Source: Prevotella sp. tc2-28
GTDB taxonomy: Bacteria; Bacteroidota; Bacteroidia; Bacteroidales; Bacteroidaceae
Length of the DNA: 64,000 nt
Direction of reading: 5' to 3'
Assembly (NCBI RefSeq): GCF_900107705.1
Contig: NZ_FNRE01000003.1
Location: 186,001 to 250,000 of the forward strand
Made by a program: the position numbers and the translations under genes. The notes beneath the pieces were generated by a model. It was not told the DNA's origin and did not search any database. It saw nothing but the letters and a program-made list of their open reading frames with translations. How positions within the stretch are numbered: position 1 is the first letter of the stretch; every line of letters starts with the position of its first letter. Shown here piece after piece: positions 17,171 through 25,204 of this stretch.

Positions 17171-17973
17171 AGTTCACGTAACGTATGGTCTCCCATAAAA
17201 CGGCTCTTGTCCACATAGCCGTTTACACCCATGATACGCCCTTTTCCCGTATACTGCCACATCGTGATGTCCCGTTCGTCAGCAAGCACAGGTTCTTCAG
17301 GGGTATACATCGCTATCATTAACTTATAGCCGTCAATCTTGCCTTGCAGATGGCGATTATAGAAATTACGGAACGTATATAGCAAAGGTTTCTGCTGATA
17401 GGCTTCCTCCACCAGTTCCAAGAAAGTCAGGAGCGAGTCACAGAAGTCTTCCGTAGGGAGTCCGTTGGTTGTCTCAATGTCAATCATCGGTATCAAGTCC
17501 TGCTCCTCGGGAATACACTGTGAGATGAAGTTCTTCAACTGGAGCCGCTGGTCGGTTTTAGGACGGTAGAAATGGTAACTGCCCACTTTCAATCCATGAA
17601 CATGGGCCATCACGATGTTACGCTCGAACTTCTCATCAATGCGGTCGCCACCTTCGGTTGCCTTCAGATAAACATAGGCCATAGGCGTATTGTTGCTGAC
17701 GGTTTCCCAAAAGACATCGCCTTGATAATGACTCATATCTATGCCGTGAACATGTGAGCAGGTGTCTTCGCAGAGAACGCTAGAGGTATCGGCAATTTCC
17801 AAAGGCACATAGCCAATCACACGTTTTGTCTTCAGATGTCTCTTGCTTCCTTTCTTTACCAAATGCGTCTTTGCCTTTGTGCGTCGCCTTGTGTGCTTTG
17901 TACGACCCGCAAATGCCTCCCCAACCGCTGCAAATAGCAGGCAAAAGACCATTAATATCGTGAGTTTCTTCAT
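17155..17973 (-). CDS. GH25-family lysozyme, secreted
   Basis: About 272 residues. After the signal peptide (MKKLTILMVFCLLFAAVGEAFAG) comes a basic linker rich in Lys/Arg/Thr, then a glycoside hydrolase 25 domain: HGIDMSHYQGDVFWETV, YVYLKATEGG, VGSYHFYRP and the DxE catalytic pair in IPMIDIETT. GH25 enzymes cut the beta-1,4 bond of peptidoglycan. The start is M12 of the longer frame, because the -7 promoter element lies at 17994-18001, downstream of the frame's first ATG. Whether it acts on its own wall or on other cells is unknown. Confidence 0.92.
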   Translation of the reverse strand: MKKLTILMVFCLLFAAVGEAFAGRTKHTRRRTKAKTHLVKKGSKRHLKTKRVIGYVPLEIADTSSVLCEDTCSHVHGIDMSHYQGDVFWETVSNNTPMAYVYLKATEGGDRIDEKFERNIVMAHVHGLKVGSYHFYRPKTDQRLQLKNFISQCIPEEQDLIPMIDIETTNGLPTEDFCDSLLTFLELVEEAYQQKPLLYTFRNFYNRHLQGKIDGYKLMIAMYTPEEPVLADERDITMWQYTGKGRIMGVNGYVDKSRFMGDHTLRELRFKH

Positions 17974-17993
17974 TATCTTTTTATTTTGATTTG

Positions 17994-18001
17994 CAAAGAT
18001 A
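17994..18001 (-). promoter_or_regulatory. -7 element for the GH25 gene
   Basis: TATCTTTG on the minus strand, 20 nt before the chosen start. It is only 22 bp from the divergent -7 element of the C11 protease. Confidence 0.6.
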
Positions 18002-18023
18002 CTCATTTTTCAGCAATTATTAC

Positions 18024-18031
18024 TATCTTTG
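18024..18031 (+). promoter_or_regulatory. -7 element for the C11 protease gene
   Basis: TATCTTTG, 18 nt before the ATG at 18050. No good -33 TTG at 19-20 nt spacing. Confidence 0.6.
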
Positions 18032-18049
18032 CACCGTAAAAATTAGGAC

Positions 18050-19315
18050 ATGAAATATTTATTGACAATTCTTAGTGTCATGCTGCTCATGACTTCTTGC
18101 AAGAGTGACGACGACACACCACCCGTAAACGAAAGAGCAAAGCGTACTGTCCTTGTCTATATGGCAGGAGAAAACTCTCTCTCAAACTTCACTTCAAGCG
18201 ACGTCAATGAGATGACTGACGGGGCTGCCAGCATTCCGGCAAACGACCGCATGCTCGTCTTTATAGACAATGCTGACTCACAGAAAAAGCCTTTCATTGC
18301 CCAAGTGACTGCCAATAGACAGCAGCCCCTTGACACACTATACAAGTACACGGCAGACTTTTACTCGTCTGATGCCGACTGCTTCCGGGAAGTGATAGAG
18401 CGCATGATGGGACTGTCGCCTTCCGACGAATACGCCCTTATCCTTTGGGGCCACGCCAGCGGCTGGACTGTGGAGAAAGACACCATTCCTGGTCCTTCTC
18501 GTCGAGCCTATGGTGTTGACAATGGCATTAACGCCTATTCTAATAGCGGAAAGTGGATGAACATCACCCAGATGGCAAAGGCTTTAGAGGGGCTCACCCC
18601 GTTCAAGTTCATTTTTGCCGACTGCTGTAACATGGCCTGTGCCGAAGTGGGTTACGAACTGCGCAACGCTACAGAGTACCTCATCAGCTCACCGGCAGAG
18701 ATTCCCGGGTGGGGTGCTCCCTACGATAAAATCATGCCTTCATTGTTTAAGGACGGCAGCAACATGTATCGTGGCATTATTGATGCATATTATGACTATT
18801 ATACCGAGTATTATAAGCATAATCACCCAAGTGTAAGTGGTGTAGGAAGTGAAGATCTGGAAGGATTCAGTGTTCCGCTGTCTGTCATCGACTCACGCTA
18901 TATCGCCCAGTTGGCTGAGGCCACACGGGATGTCCTGAGCACCTTCGTCCTTCAATATCCCAACGAGCCCGAACTCAAAGGGATCCCCTATTACTTGTAT
19001 TTGGGAGATCCCTTCATGTACGACATGAAAGCCTATATCCAGCGCTATGCCAGTGCCACCGATTTTGCAACATGGAAAAAGGCCTTCGACCTGGCTGTCC
19101 CCTATTCGCGTATGTCCTTTAAGTGGATGACAACAAGCGCAAGCCTTTACTATACTGACTTCGACAATTTTGACACGAAGGCAGACGGTGGATGTGTCAG
19201 CATGTTCATCCCACAAAGCAAAACAAGCTATACTTCTGGCAATTCCGCCTATAACAAGAAGGCCAATAATTTCGGGTGGAACCGTGTGGTCAACTGGAAC
19301 CGCTTCGGCTGGTAA
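18050..19315 (+). CDS. Clostripain-family (C11) cysteine peptidase lipoprotein
   Basis: 421 residues. It starts with a lipoprotein signal (LLTILSVMLLMTSC-K), so it is anchored in a membrane and probably surface exposed. The clostripain fold is shown by VLVYMAGENSLS, the catalytic His in YALILWGHASGWT and the catalytic Cys in FIFADCCNMACAE. C11 peptidases cut after basic residues and many are self-processing. It is transcribed alone and ends in a bidirectional terminator. Confidence 0.92.
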   Translation: MKYLLTILSVMLLMTSCKSDDDTPPVNERAKRTVLVYMAGENSLSNFTSSDVNEMTDGAASIPANDRMLVFIDNADSQKKPFIAQVTANRQQPLDTLYKYTADFYSSDADCFREVIERMMGLSPSDEYALILWGHASGWTVEKDTIPGPSRRAYGVDNGINAYSNSGKWMNITQMAKALEGLTPFKFIFADCCNMACAEVGYELRNATEYLISSPAEIPGWGAPYDKIMPSLFKDGSNMYRGIIDAYYDYYTEYYKHNHPSVSGVGSEDLEGFSVPLSVIDSRYIAQLAEATRDVLSTFVLQYPNEPELKGIPYYLYLGDPFMYDMKAYIQRYASATDFATWKKAFDLAVPYSRMSFKWMTTSASLYYTDFDNFDTKADGGCVSMFIPQSKTSYTSGNSAYNKKANNFGWNRVVNWNRFGW

Positions 19316-19345
19316 AGAATTACCGCAAGCTCATAGAAAACAAGA

Positions 19346-19370
19346 AAGGCTGCCTTCACTCGGCAGCCTT
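19346..19370. terminator. Bidirectional terminator between C11 peptidase and gldE
   Basis: AAGGCTGCC and GGCAGCCTT make a 9-bp perfect stem with a 7-nt loop and T runs on both sides. The last codons and the stop of the gldE-like gene are inside the stem. Confidence 0.85.
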
Positions 19371-20675
19371 TTCATGTATCACAATCTTTACCTTTGAGAT
19401 GCGGCGTTCTTCCATCTCCTGAATCTCAAATGTGATGTTCTGGTAATCTATCTTCTCGTGTAGTTTGGGGAAGTCGCCCTTGATCTCGAGCAACAGACCT
19501 GCCAACGTATCAGCATCCCCCTCAACTTCTTCAAAGATGTCATCGTCCAACTTTAACACTTTATAGAAGTCGGTCAGCAATGTCTTTCCTTCAAAAACGA
19601 AGGTATTGCTGTTGATGCGCACATAGTTCTTCTCATCCTCATCATACTCGTCGTTAATCTCACCGACAATCTCTTCAAGGATATCTTCCAGCGTCACAAT
19701 GCCACTGGTTCCTCCAAACTCGTCGACAACAATGGCGATGTGCACCTTGTTTTCCTGGAACTCACGCAGCAAATCGTCAATCTTCTTGGTCTCAGGCACA
19801 AAATACGGTGGACGTATCAATGACTGCCAACGGAAGTTGTCACCTTTTGACAGGTGGGGCAACAAGTCCTTGATATACAAGATTCCGCGGATGTTATCCT
19901 GCGTGTTTTGATAGACAGGAATACGCGAATAGTTATTGTCGACGACGCACTTCAGCACCTCTGCATAGGTAGCCTTGAAGTCCAGGTCTATCACATCCTG
20001 ACGACTGGTCATCACCTCCTTCACGGTCTCGTCGCCAAAGCGCACAATACCTTCCAGCATGCGTTTCTCTTCCTTGATATCCTCGTTGTCGGTCAATTCC
20101 AAAGCCTGCTCCAAGTCATCCACGCTCAAGGTCTGGTTCTCCTTCTGTACCACTTTCTCCGTCAGTCGTCCAGAGCTGACAACGATGCTGGCAATGGGAT
20201 AGAAAACCTTGCGGCAAAACATGATACCGCTAGCCGCCGCACGACAGAAATGCAACGGATTCTTCGTGGCATATACCTTCGGCATAATCTCGCCAAACAA
20301 CAACAGAAGGAAGGTAAGCAGCACCGTCATGGTCAGGAACTCCAACCACCACGAATGCCCGAAAGAAACTGCATTTTTGAAGAAGTAGCCAAACAACATG
20401 ATGATGGTTACGTTCACCAGATTATTCGTCACCAGAATGGTGGCCAGCGTCCGCTCGGTCTCTTCACGCAAACGCATAATTTTGGCATCAGCAGGATTTC
20501 GCTCCTCGTCCATCTCGCTGAGGTCGGTGGGCGTCAAGGAGAAGAAAGCAATCTCCGATCCTGAGGCAAATCCAGAAACCAATAAAAGAAGACAAGCCAC
20601 AATGCCTGCCATAATAGCTCCTGAAGATGGCGATAATAGGGTTACCTCGTTGAAAATACGTAGAAATTCGTCCAT
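19356..20675 (-). CDS. gldE: GldE-like CNNM/CBS/CorC transporter-domain protein
   Basis: 439 residues. Four hydrophobic segments form the N-terminal CNNM (DUF21) domain (FASGSEIAFFSLTPTDLSEM). A CBS pair follows (MTSRQDVIDLD; YSRIPVYQNTQDNIRGILYIKDLL), then a CorC/HlyC FAD-like domain (VVDEFGGTSGIVTLEDILEEIVGEI). This architecture next to ssb is the Bacteroidetes GldE arrangement. GldE is needed for gliding in flavobacteria, but Bacteroidales do not glide, so here a role in ion homeostasis or envelope lipoprotein function is more likely. Confidence 0.9.
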   Translation of the reverse strand: MDEFLRIFNEVTLLSPSSGAIMAGIVACLLLLVSGFASGSEIAFFSLTPTDLSEMDEERNPADAKIMRLREETERTLATILVTNNLVNVTIIMLFGYFFKNAVSFGHSWWLEFLTMTVLLTFLLLLFGEIMPKVYATKNPLHFCRAAASGIMFCRKVFYPIASIVVSSGRLTEKVVQKENQTLSVDDLEQALELTDNEDIKEEKRMLEGIVRFGDETVKEVMTSRQDVIDLDFKATYAEVLKCVVDNNYSRIPVYQNTQDNIRGILYIKDLLPHLSKGDNFRWQSLIRPPYFVPETKKIDDLLREFQENKVHIAIVVDEFGGTSGIVTLEDILEEIVGEINDEYDEDEKNYVRINSNTFVFEGKTLLTDFYKVLKLDDDIFEEVEGDADTLAGLLLEIKGDFPKLHEKIDYQNITFEIQEMEERRISKVKIVIHEKAAE

Positions 20676-20678
20676 GAT

Positions 20679-21026
20679 TTAAACAGGAGCAGCCTCCCCC
20701 TTTGGTGTCAGCATCTCCAAATTATCGGCCCATATCTCCGTAGCATAGCGACGTTGTCCTTGCTTGTCATCATAGGAGGTATAGCGAATACGTCCTTCAA
20801 TATAGAGCTTATCACCTTTATGAACATACTTCTCCACTACCTCTGCCAGTTTACGCCACAGCAGTACCGTATGCCAGTCTGTCCGGTCAGGCACCTGCGT
20901 TCCATTCTGCAACGTATAGCCTCGTTCTGTGGTTGCCAGGCGCAAACGGGCAACAGCCACGCCCTGGTCAACATAACGTACTTCCGGGTCGGCCCCTACA
21001 TTACCTATCAACATCACTTTATTCAT
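20679..21026 (-). CDS. ssb: Single-stranded DNA-binding protein, short form
   Basis: 115 residues covering one OB fold (NKVMLIGNVGADPEVRYV, WHTVLLWRKLAEVVEKYVHKGDKLYIEGRI, QRRYATEIWADNLEML). It ends at TPKGEAAPV, so it lacks the disordered linker and acidic DDDIPF-like tail that normally recruits partner proteins. It lies 3 nt before gldE and is co-transcribed with it. The genome probably has another, full-length SSB. Confidence 0.92.
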   Translation of the reverse strand: MNKVMLIGNVGADPEVRYVDQGVAVARLRLATTERGYTLQNGTQVPDRTDWHTVLLWRKLAEVVEKYVHKGDKLYIEGRIRYTSYDDKQGQRRYATEIWADNLEMLTPKGEAAPV

Positions 21027-21044
21027 CAGGCAGAGAATGATTCT

Positions 21045-21581
21045 TTACTTAAACCGTCCAAGATACTGGAACTTGAAATTCTTGCCCTTTGCCGAGGGAA
21101 ACTGGCTACGGCTATCCACACGCTGACTGAGATGGTCAACAATGCGGTTGTAGCAGTCCAGACCAGAAATGGCCTTGCAGCGTGCTACAAAATGCGTGTC
21201 CCGGTATTGGAACTTACCTGTTCCGGGAACCATCAGAACGCGCTTAAAATCGATAGACCCCTCATACCAACCTTCACGCTCTTCATTCAGTCGCATCACC
21301 GCGCTAGAGACTGGTTTTCCTGCAGATCCGTCCACATGTACAGCCTTCTTATCCTTGAAATCCTGCATGGTAGCTGCTTCTGTTTTGATAATAATAAAGT
21401 ACACGCGAGGGCGAATCTTATAGCGCTTGGGATATATCATATCACTAGCCACATAATCGCGGATGTCCTTCTCAAGCATAGGATCCATACCGATTTCGTC
21501 AATGGATGCAAGGAAATCAATGGCTTCATCCACATTATTGACTAATATCTCTCTATCAAAATAGCGTAAATATAAATTCAT
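21045..21581 (-). CDS. Conserved hypothetical protein
   Basis: 178 residues, soluble, no signal peptide. Family not recognised. Features seen: an N-terminal MNLYLRYFDREILVNNVDEAIDFL helix-strand region, a middle with RPRVYFIIIKTEA, and a basic C terminus (SAKGKNFKFQYLGRFK). It lies 18 nt upstream of ssb on the same strand and may share its transcript. Length and position suggest a real gene; function unknown. Confidence 0.75.
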   Translation of the reverse strand: MNLYLRYFDREILVNNVDEAIDFLASIDEIGMDPMLEKDIRDYVASDMIYPKRYKIRPRVYFIIIKTEAATMQDFKDKKAVHVDGSAGKPVSSAVMRLNEEREGWYEGSIDFKRVLMVPGTGKFQYRDTHFVARCKAISGLDCYNRIVDHLSQRVDSRSQFPSAKGKNFKFQYLGRFK

Positions 21582-21619
21582 TTAGAATGGTTTGTTTTTC
21601 AAAAAATACCTAGAAAAAG

Positions 21620-21692
21620 AGCGGAAAACGGGACTCGGACCCGCGACCCCAACCTTGGCAAGGTTGTGCTCTACCAACTGAGCTATTTCCGC
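21620..21692 (-). tRNA. tRNA-Gly (GCC)
   Basis: A 73-nt cloverleaf on the minus strand: acceptor GCGGAAA/TTTCCGC, D arm with AGCTCAGTTGGTAGAGC, anticodon loop CTTGCCAAG giving GCC. Identical to the copy at 21961. CCA is not encoded. Confidence 0.97.
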
Positions 21693-21713
21693 GTCAAATG
21701 GTTAAAAAGATGG

Positions 21714-21797
21714 TGAAGAGGAGGAGACTCGAACTCCCACGTCGCAATTGACACTACCCCCTCAAAGTAGCGCGTCTACCAATTCCGCCACCTCTCC
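21714..21797 (-). tRNA. tRNA-Leu (GAG)
   Basis: 84 nt with the long variable arm of class II tRNAs. Acceptor GGAGAGG/CCTCTTC (one G-U pair) and anticodon GAG in the loop CTTTGAGGG. Confidence 0.95.
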
Positions 21798-21828
21798 AAC
21801 ACATAAATAACGTGTGAATAAAAAAGAG

Positions 21829-21910
21829 TGCCCAGAACAGGACTCGAACCTGCACGCCTCGCGGCACACGCACCTGAAACGTGCGCGTCTACCAATTCCG
21901 CCACCTGGGC
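21829..21910 (-). tRNA. tRNA-Leu (CAG)
   Basis: 82 nt class II tRNA. Acceptor GCCCAGG pairs with the 3' strand, anticodon CAG in GTTTCAGGT, and a long variable arm (GTGCCGCGAGGC). Confidence 0.95.
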
Positions 21911-21960
21911 AATTATATTAGAACCCAACGTCCTAATGCTCTTTTTTGTTCAACATGTTG

Positions 21961-22033
21961 AGCGGAAAACGGGACTCGGACCCGCGACCCCAACCTTGGC
22001 AAGGTTGTGCTCTACCAACTGAGCTATTTCCGC
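21961..22033 (-). tRNA. tRNA-Gly (GCC), second identical copy
   Basis: Same 73 nt as the tRNA at 21620. It is the first gene of the four-tRNA operon, about 44 nt after a consensus promoter. Confidence 0.97.
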
Positions 22034-22076
22034 CTTTTCATCCTCTTGCGAGGAGCATCTCTCTCGATTGCGGATG

Positions 22077-22107
22077 CAAAGGTAATGCTTTTTTCGGAAC
22101 TGGCAAA
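22077..22107 (-). promoter_or_regulatory. Promoter of the tRNA operon
   Basis: TTTG (22107-22104), exactly 19 nt, TACCTTTG (22084-22077) on the minus strand: one of the best promoter matches in the window, as expected for a stable-RNA operon. Confidence 0.85.
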
Positions 22108-22138
22108 CTTTTTTGCTGTTTTTTTTGAAAAAATTGCA

Positions 22139-23269
22139 TTAATCCATTCTATTTCGGTAATCTTCATACCCAAATTGGCGCAAAATCTCCAGTTTTCCGT
22201 CACATTTCAGCATCCCTATGGCAGGATGCGTAATTCCATTGAAGGTGTTTGTTTTCACCGTGGTGTAATGTATCATATCCTCAAAAATCACTTGTTCTCC
22301 TACCTGCAATTCATGATCGAAACGCCAGTAGCCCATAAAGTCGCCGCTCAAGCAGCTGTTGCCACCCAGTCTGTAGAGGTGAGTGGTGAGAGGTGAGAGG
22401 TGAGAAACCTCCTCCACATGTTCGGCATTGCGCACGTCAGGGAAATAAGGCATCTCCAGACAGTCGGGCATGTGACAGGTAAAGCTGACATCCAGAATAG
22501 CCGTCCGTATACCCTTATCCTCCACGACATCCACCACACTACAGACAAGCGGTCCTGTCTGCCAGGCAAACGCACTTCCTGGCTCAAAAATGACCTTCAG
22601 GTGGGGATAGCGCTCATGGAATCCCTGCATGAGCCGCACCAACAGCTCGATATTGTAGTCCTTGCGCGTCACCAGATGTCCGCCTCCGAAGTTGATCCAC
22701 TCCAACTGTCCGAACCATTTCGAGAACTTCTCCTCGACATGCTGTAACGTGCGTTCGAACACGTCTGCGCCACTCTCACAATGACAATGGCAATGAAAAC
22801 CCTTAATGTCCTTTGGCAACTGCTCGGGCAATTTGTCTGCCGTCACCCCAAAGCGCGTTCCTGGCGCACAAGGATTATACAACAAGGTACCTACCTCCGA
22901 GTACTCAGGGTTCACTCTCAACCCCAGCGAACATTCCCCCGCCCGTTCATGGAAACGCTCATACTGACTGAGGGAGTTGAAGGTCAGATGGCTTGAGCAG
23001 CGTACGATATCGTCGAACTCTTCGTCTTTATAGGCTGGCGAATAAGCGTGAGCCTTGGCTCCAAACTCTTCCAGTGCCAACCGGGCTTCGCTCAAAGAAC
23101 TGGCTGTTGTCGAGTTGATATACTCACGGAATATCGGGAACGTCTTCCACAAGGCAAAAGCCTTAAACGCAAGTATCCACTCCGAATGTGTGCGCCGTGC
23201 TACATCACTGATTAGCGCCAGATTCCTACGTAGCTTCTCTTCTTCTACAATATATATAGGTGTATTCAT
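22139..23269 (-). CDS. nspC: Carboxynorspermidine decarboxylase
   Basis: 376 residues, a PLP enzyme of the alanine-racemase-like fold. The PLP lysine is in WILAFKAFALW, the phosphate-binding glycines in WINFGGGHLV, and the active-site Cys in RLGGNSCLSGDFMGYW. It decarboxylates carboxyspermidine or carboxynorspermidine in the alternative polyamine pathway used by gut Bacteroidetes. The start MNTPIYIV is preferred to the upstream in-frame ATG because a -7 promoter element lies 4 nt before it. A short Ser/Leu/Thr-rich insert (VSHLSPLTTHL, nt ~22378-22410) interrupts an otherwise conserved region. Confidence 0.93.
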   Translation of the reverse strand: MNTPIYIVEEEKLRRNLALISDVARRTHSEWILAFKAFALWKTFPIFREYINSTTASSLSEARLALEEFGAKAHAYSPAYKDEEFDDIVRCSSHLTFNSLSQYERFHERAGECSLGLRVNPEYSEVGTLLYNPCAPGTRFGVTADKLPEQLPKDIKGFHCHCHCESGADVFERTLQHVEEKFSKWFGQLEWINFGGGHLVTRKDYNIELLVRLMQGFHERYPHLKVIFEPGSAFAWQTGPLVCSVVDVVEDKGIRTAILDVSFTCHMPDCLEMPYFPDVRNAEHVEEVSHLSPLTTHLYRLGGNSCLSGDFMGYWRFDHELQVGEQVIFEDMIHYTTVKTNTFNGITHPAIGMLKCDGKLEILRQFGYEDYRNRMD

Positions 23270-23273
23270 GCCG

Positions 23274-23281
23274 CAAAGGTA
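23274..23281 (-). promoter_or_regulatory. -7 element for nspC, implying a leaderless mRNA
   Basis: TACCTTTG on the minus strand ends 4 nt before the ATG, so transcription would start at or next to the start codon. Confidence 0.65.
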
Positions 23282-23567
23282 CGAATAAAAATCGAGACTA
23301 CCCAAATTTCAAAGACCTAATTCGGTGTATGTAAAAGGGTTTTACCCTCATCACCACCCCCCCCATTACATTGTCGCATTGAAGAGACCTTAACATTTCC
23401 CAGGTAAAATATCCCTCGTGCACTAGGAAAATTTTGCGCGCTGCCTAGAAAAAAATCATCTCCTTATTGACAATGCAAAGGTACAAAAAAAAGAACGATG
23501 CAAGAAAATTATTTATGTAAATATTTTTGATTTATTTTTAGTACGAGTTGTTATCAGCATGCTTAGC

Positions 23568-23583
23568 GCACTGAGCTCAGTGC
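23568..23583. repeat. 16-bp perfect palindrome upstream of the fic-like gene
   Basis: GCACTGAGCTCAGTGC reads the same on both strands. It could be a protein-binding site; nothing else supports a function. Confidence 0.5.
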
Positions 23584-23769
23584 ACAGTTTATTTTAAGAG
23601 CCATGTCATTTCGTAAAAAGTAAGGGAATAATATTTATTATATATATAATAATCTATAATTATGCCGTTTTTACCCAACCTACTATAAAACTGTGCGCCT
23701 TTTGTGCCACACACTGTTAAATGATGTTTATTTATGCGCTTATATGGTCAGAGATTGAAATAAAAAACC

Positions 23770-23777
23770 TATTTTTG
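23770..23777 (+). promoter_or_regulatory. Possible -7 element for the fic-like gene
   Basis: TATTTTTG fits TAnnTTTG and lies 62 nt before the ATG. The -33 region is poor, and the area is AT-rich, so a chance match is possible. Confidence 0.35.
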
Positions 23778-23839
23778 TTATATTCAAACAATGCGACAAC
23801 AGCACAGAATCATAAAAGAAATTAAAAATGTAAAATATT

Positions 23840-24664
23840 ATGTTTTCACCATCTTATCATTTAACACCCAAAGCCATATGCTTAATATCTGAAATTTCCG
23901 AACAAGTAGGAATCCTCGAAACACTGACAGAAAACAATTCTAAAACCTCAGGAGAAACGCTAGACCCCTTCCAGGAAGACAATCTTCTGCGTGAACACGA
24001 AAAACTGGCAGACGGACTGAGCGACGGAGCAGGACACTACAGAACCGACGATCCACATGTCCGATTGCATATGTCTATGCTCTACGACTGGCTAAGAAAC
24101 ACCGACGAGCACCCACTCGTTATAGCTTGCATTTTTCATTACGAATTAATCGAAATTCACCCGTTTTCGGAAGGAAATGAGCGTCTGGGACTGCTCTGGC
24201 TTACACTTCTGTTGACTCAATGGCGCCCCGTATTGAGAGGGCTTTCCCTCGAGCCCATCATCGTAGAGCGCCAGCAAGAGTATCGACGCATATTGGCCTA
24301 TCTTGGTGAAATCGTCAAAACGAGCCATTTCATCGAGTTCATATTGCACTGTTTATTAGATATAATAGCACGCGAAGTAAAGAATAAAGTAGAGAATAAA
24401 GTAAAGAATAAAAGTAGAGAAAAAGTACAGGACAACTCATCCAAAAACGCCCTAAAAGAGGGCGCTGGTGCCACCCTTTCCAACTCCGAACAACGCGTCG
24501 TCAAGCTCCTGGCCGAAGATCCACACATCACCATTGGCAACCTTTCTCGTCGTCTACAGCTCTCCGAAGCCGGTATTAACAAGGTTTTAGCAAGCCTCCG
24601 CAAGAAAGAAATCATCGAGCGCATAGGCGCCAACAAAAACGGTTCATGGAAAGTCAATATCTAA
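23840..24664 (+). CDS. Shortened Fic-family protein with altered active-site motif
   Basis: 274 residues. A Fic core is visible around LIEIHPFSEGNERLGLLW (His107). The canonical motif is HPFx[D/E]GNGRxxR; here the second Gly is Glu114 and the last Arg is Leu118, so AMP transfer is probably weakened or lost. The N terminus goes almost directly from LTPKAICLISEISEQVG to LADGLSDGAGHYRTDD, so the region that holds the inhibitory helix in related proteins is missing. A charged repeat linker (EVKNKVENKVKNK) leads to a winged-helix C terminus (VVKLLAEDPHITIGNLSRRLQLSEAGINKVL). It may now work mainly as a DNA-binding regulator, or be decaying. Confidence 0.85.
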   Translation: MFSPSYHLTPKAICLISEISEQVGILETLTENNSKTSGETLDPFQEDNLLREHEKLADGLSDGAGHYRTDDPHVRLHMSMLYDWLRNTDEHPLVIACIFHYELIEIHPFSEGNERLGLLWLTLLLTQWRPVLRGLSLEPIIVERQQEYRRILAYLGEIVKTSHFIEFILHCLLDIIAREVKNKVENKVKNKSREKVQDNSSKNALKEGAGATLSNSEQRVVKLLAEDPHITIGNLSRRLQLSEAGINKVLASLRKKEIIERIGANKNGSWKVNI

Positions 24665-25204
24665 TTCTTTTCTAGAACTTATATAATCTAATAAATTCAT
24701 AATAAGCATATTATTATTATTATCATATAACAGACTACCATAACAGGCAGCCCGCTCTTTTACCCCCTAAACAGTCTCTTTTACCCCCATTTCGCCTCCT
24801 CTCATCTTCCTTATGAGAATTCCTCCGATTATTTTACAATCCAACCATTCTAATTACGCTCAATTTGCTATGTCTACAACTGCCAATCCTACTTCCCCCA
24901 CCCGAATCACTTCACACCAGAACCTCCCCTACCCTTTCTCCAATTTCACCTATCAGGCAAAAACTTGTCCCGCATTCCATGAATTCCATCCCATCCCCAC
25001 TCACCGAATTATCCCGTCCTCAACTTCTCAATCTACATATACAAAATAATATTATTTGACATTATTACCAAAACAAGCATCCATCACAAATATTACTATA
25101 TAAAATATTTTCTTTGTGTATATTTTACACTATTCCTATACTTAGCCTCCCAATGATCTTTTTTCAGCAATTTTTCACAATGGAAAAACGCATAAAAACA
25201 ATAA
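24665..25204. other. Intergenic region, C-rich and G-poor, no gene found
   Basis: About 540 bp after the fic-like gene. Short open frames exist (for example 24813-25049 +) but have no start signals or protein features. The plus strand is strikingly skewed: in 24841-24960 I count about 48 C and 8 G. Such C-rich, G-poor, unstructured RNA is what Rho-dependent termination sites look like; this is inference. Confidence 0.5.

Larger units (their letters stand above)
23284..23839. other. AT-rich intergenic stretch with repeats, no gene found
   Basis: No protein gene could be supported. It contains a run of 8 C, a degenerate tandem (CCAGGTAAAAT.. / CTAGGAAAATT.. / CTAGAAAAAAA, 23399-23455), and a minus-strand TACCTTTG (23483-23476). 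Further right are a 16-bp perfect palindrome GCACTGAGCTCAGTGC (23568-23583), a GCACAGTTT/AAACTGTGC inverted pair (23582-23590, 23688-23696) and a long AT tract. A TATTTTTG (23770-23777) is a possible -7 element for the Fic gene. Confidence 0.6.

Noticed and set aside
24813..25049. Short plus-strand frames in the C-rich gap
   Set aside because: Composition (Pro/Ser/Thr from C-rich DNA) and lack of start context suggest chance frames.
21620..25204. tRNA cluster, Fic gene and long non-coding region as an integrated island
   Set aside because: No integrase, no truncated tRNA att copy and no direct repeat bracket; the two identical tRNA-Gly genes are complete and share one operon with a consensus promoter.
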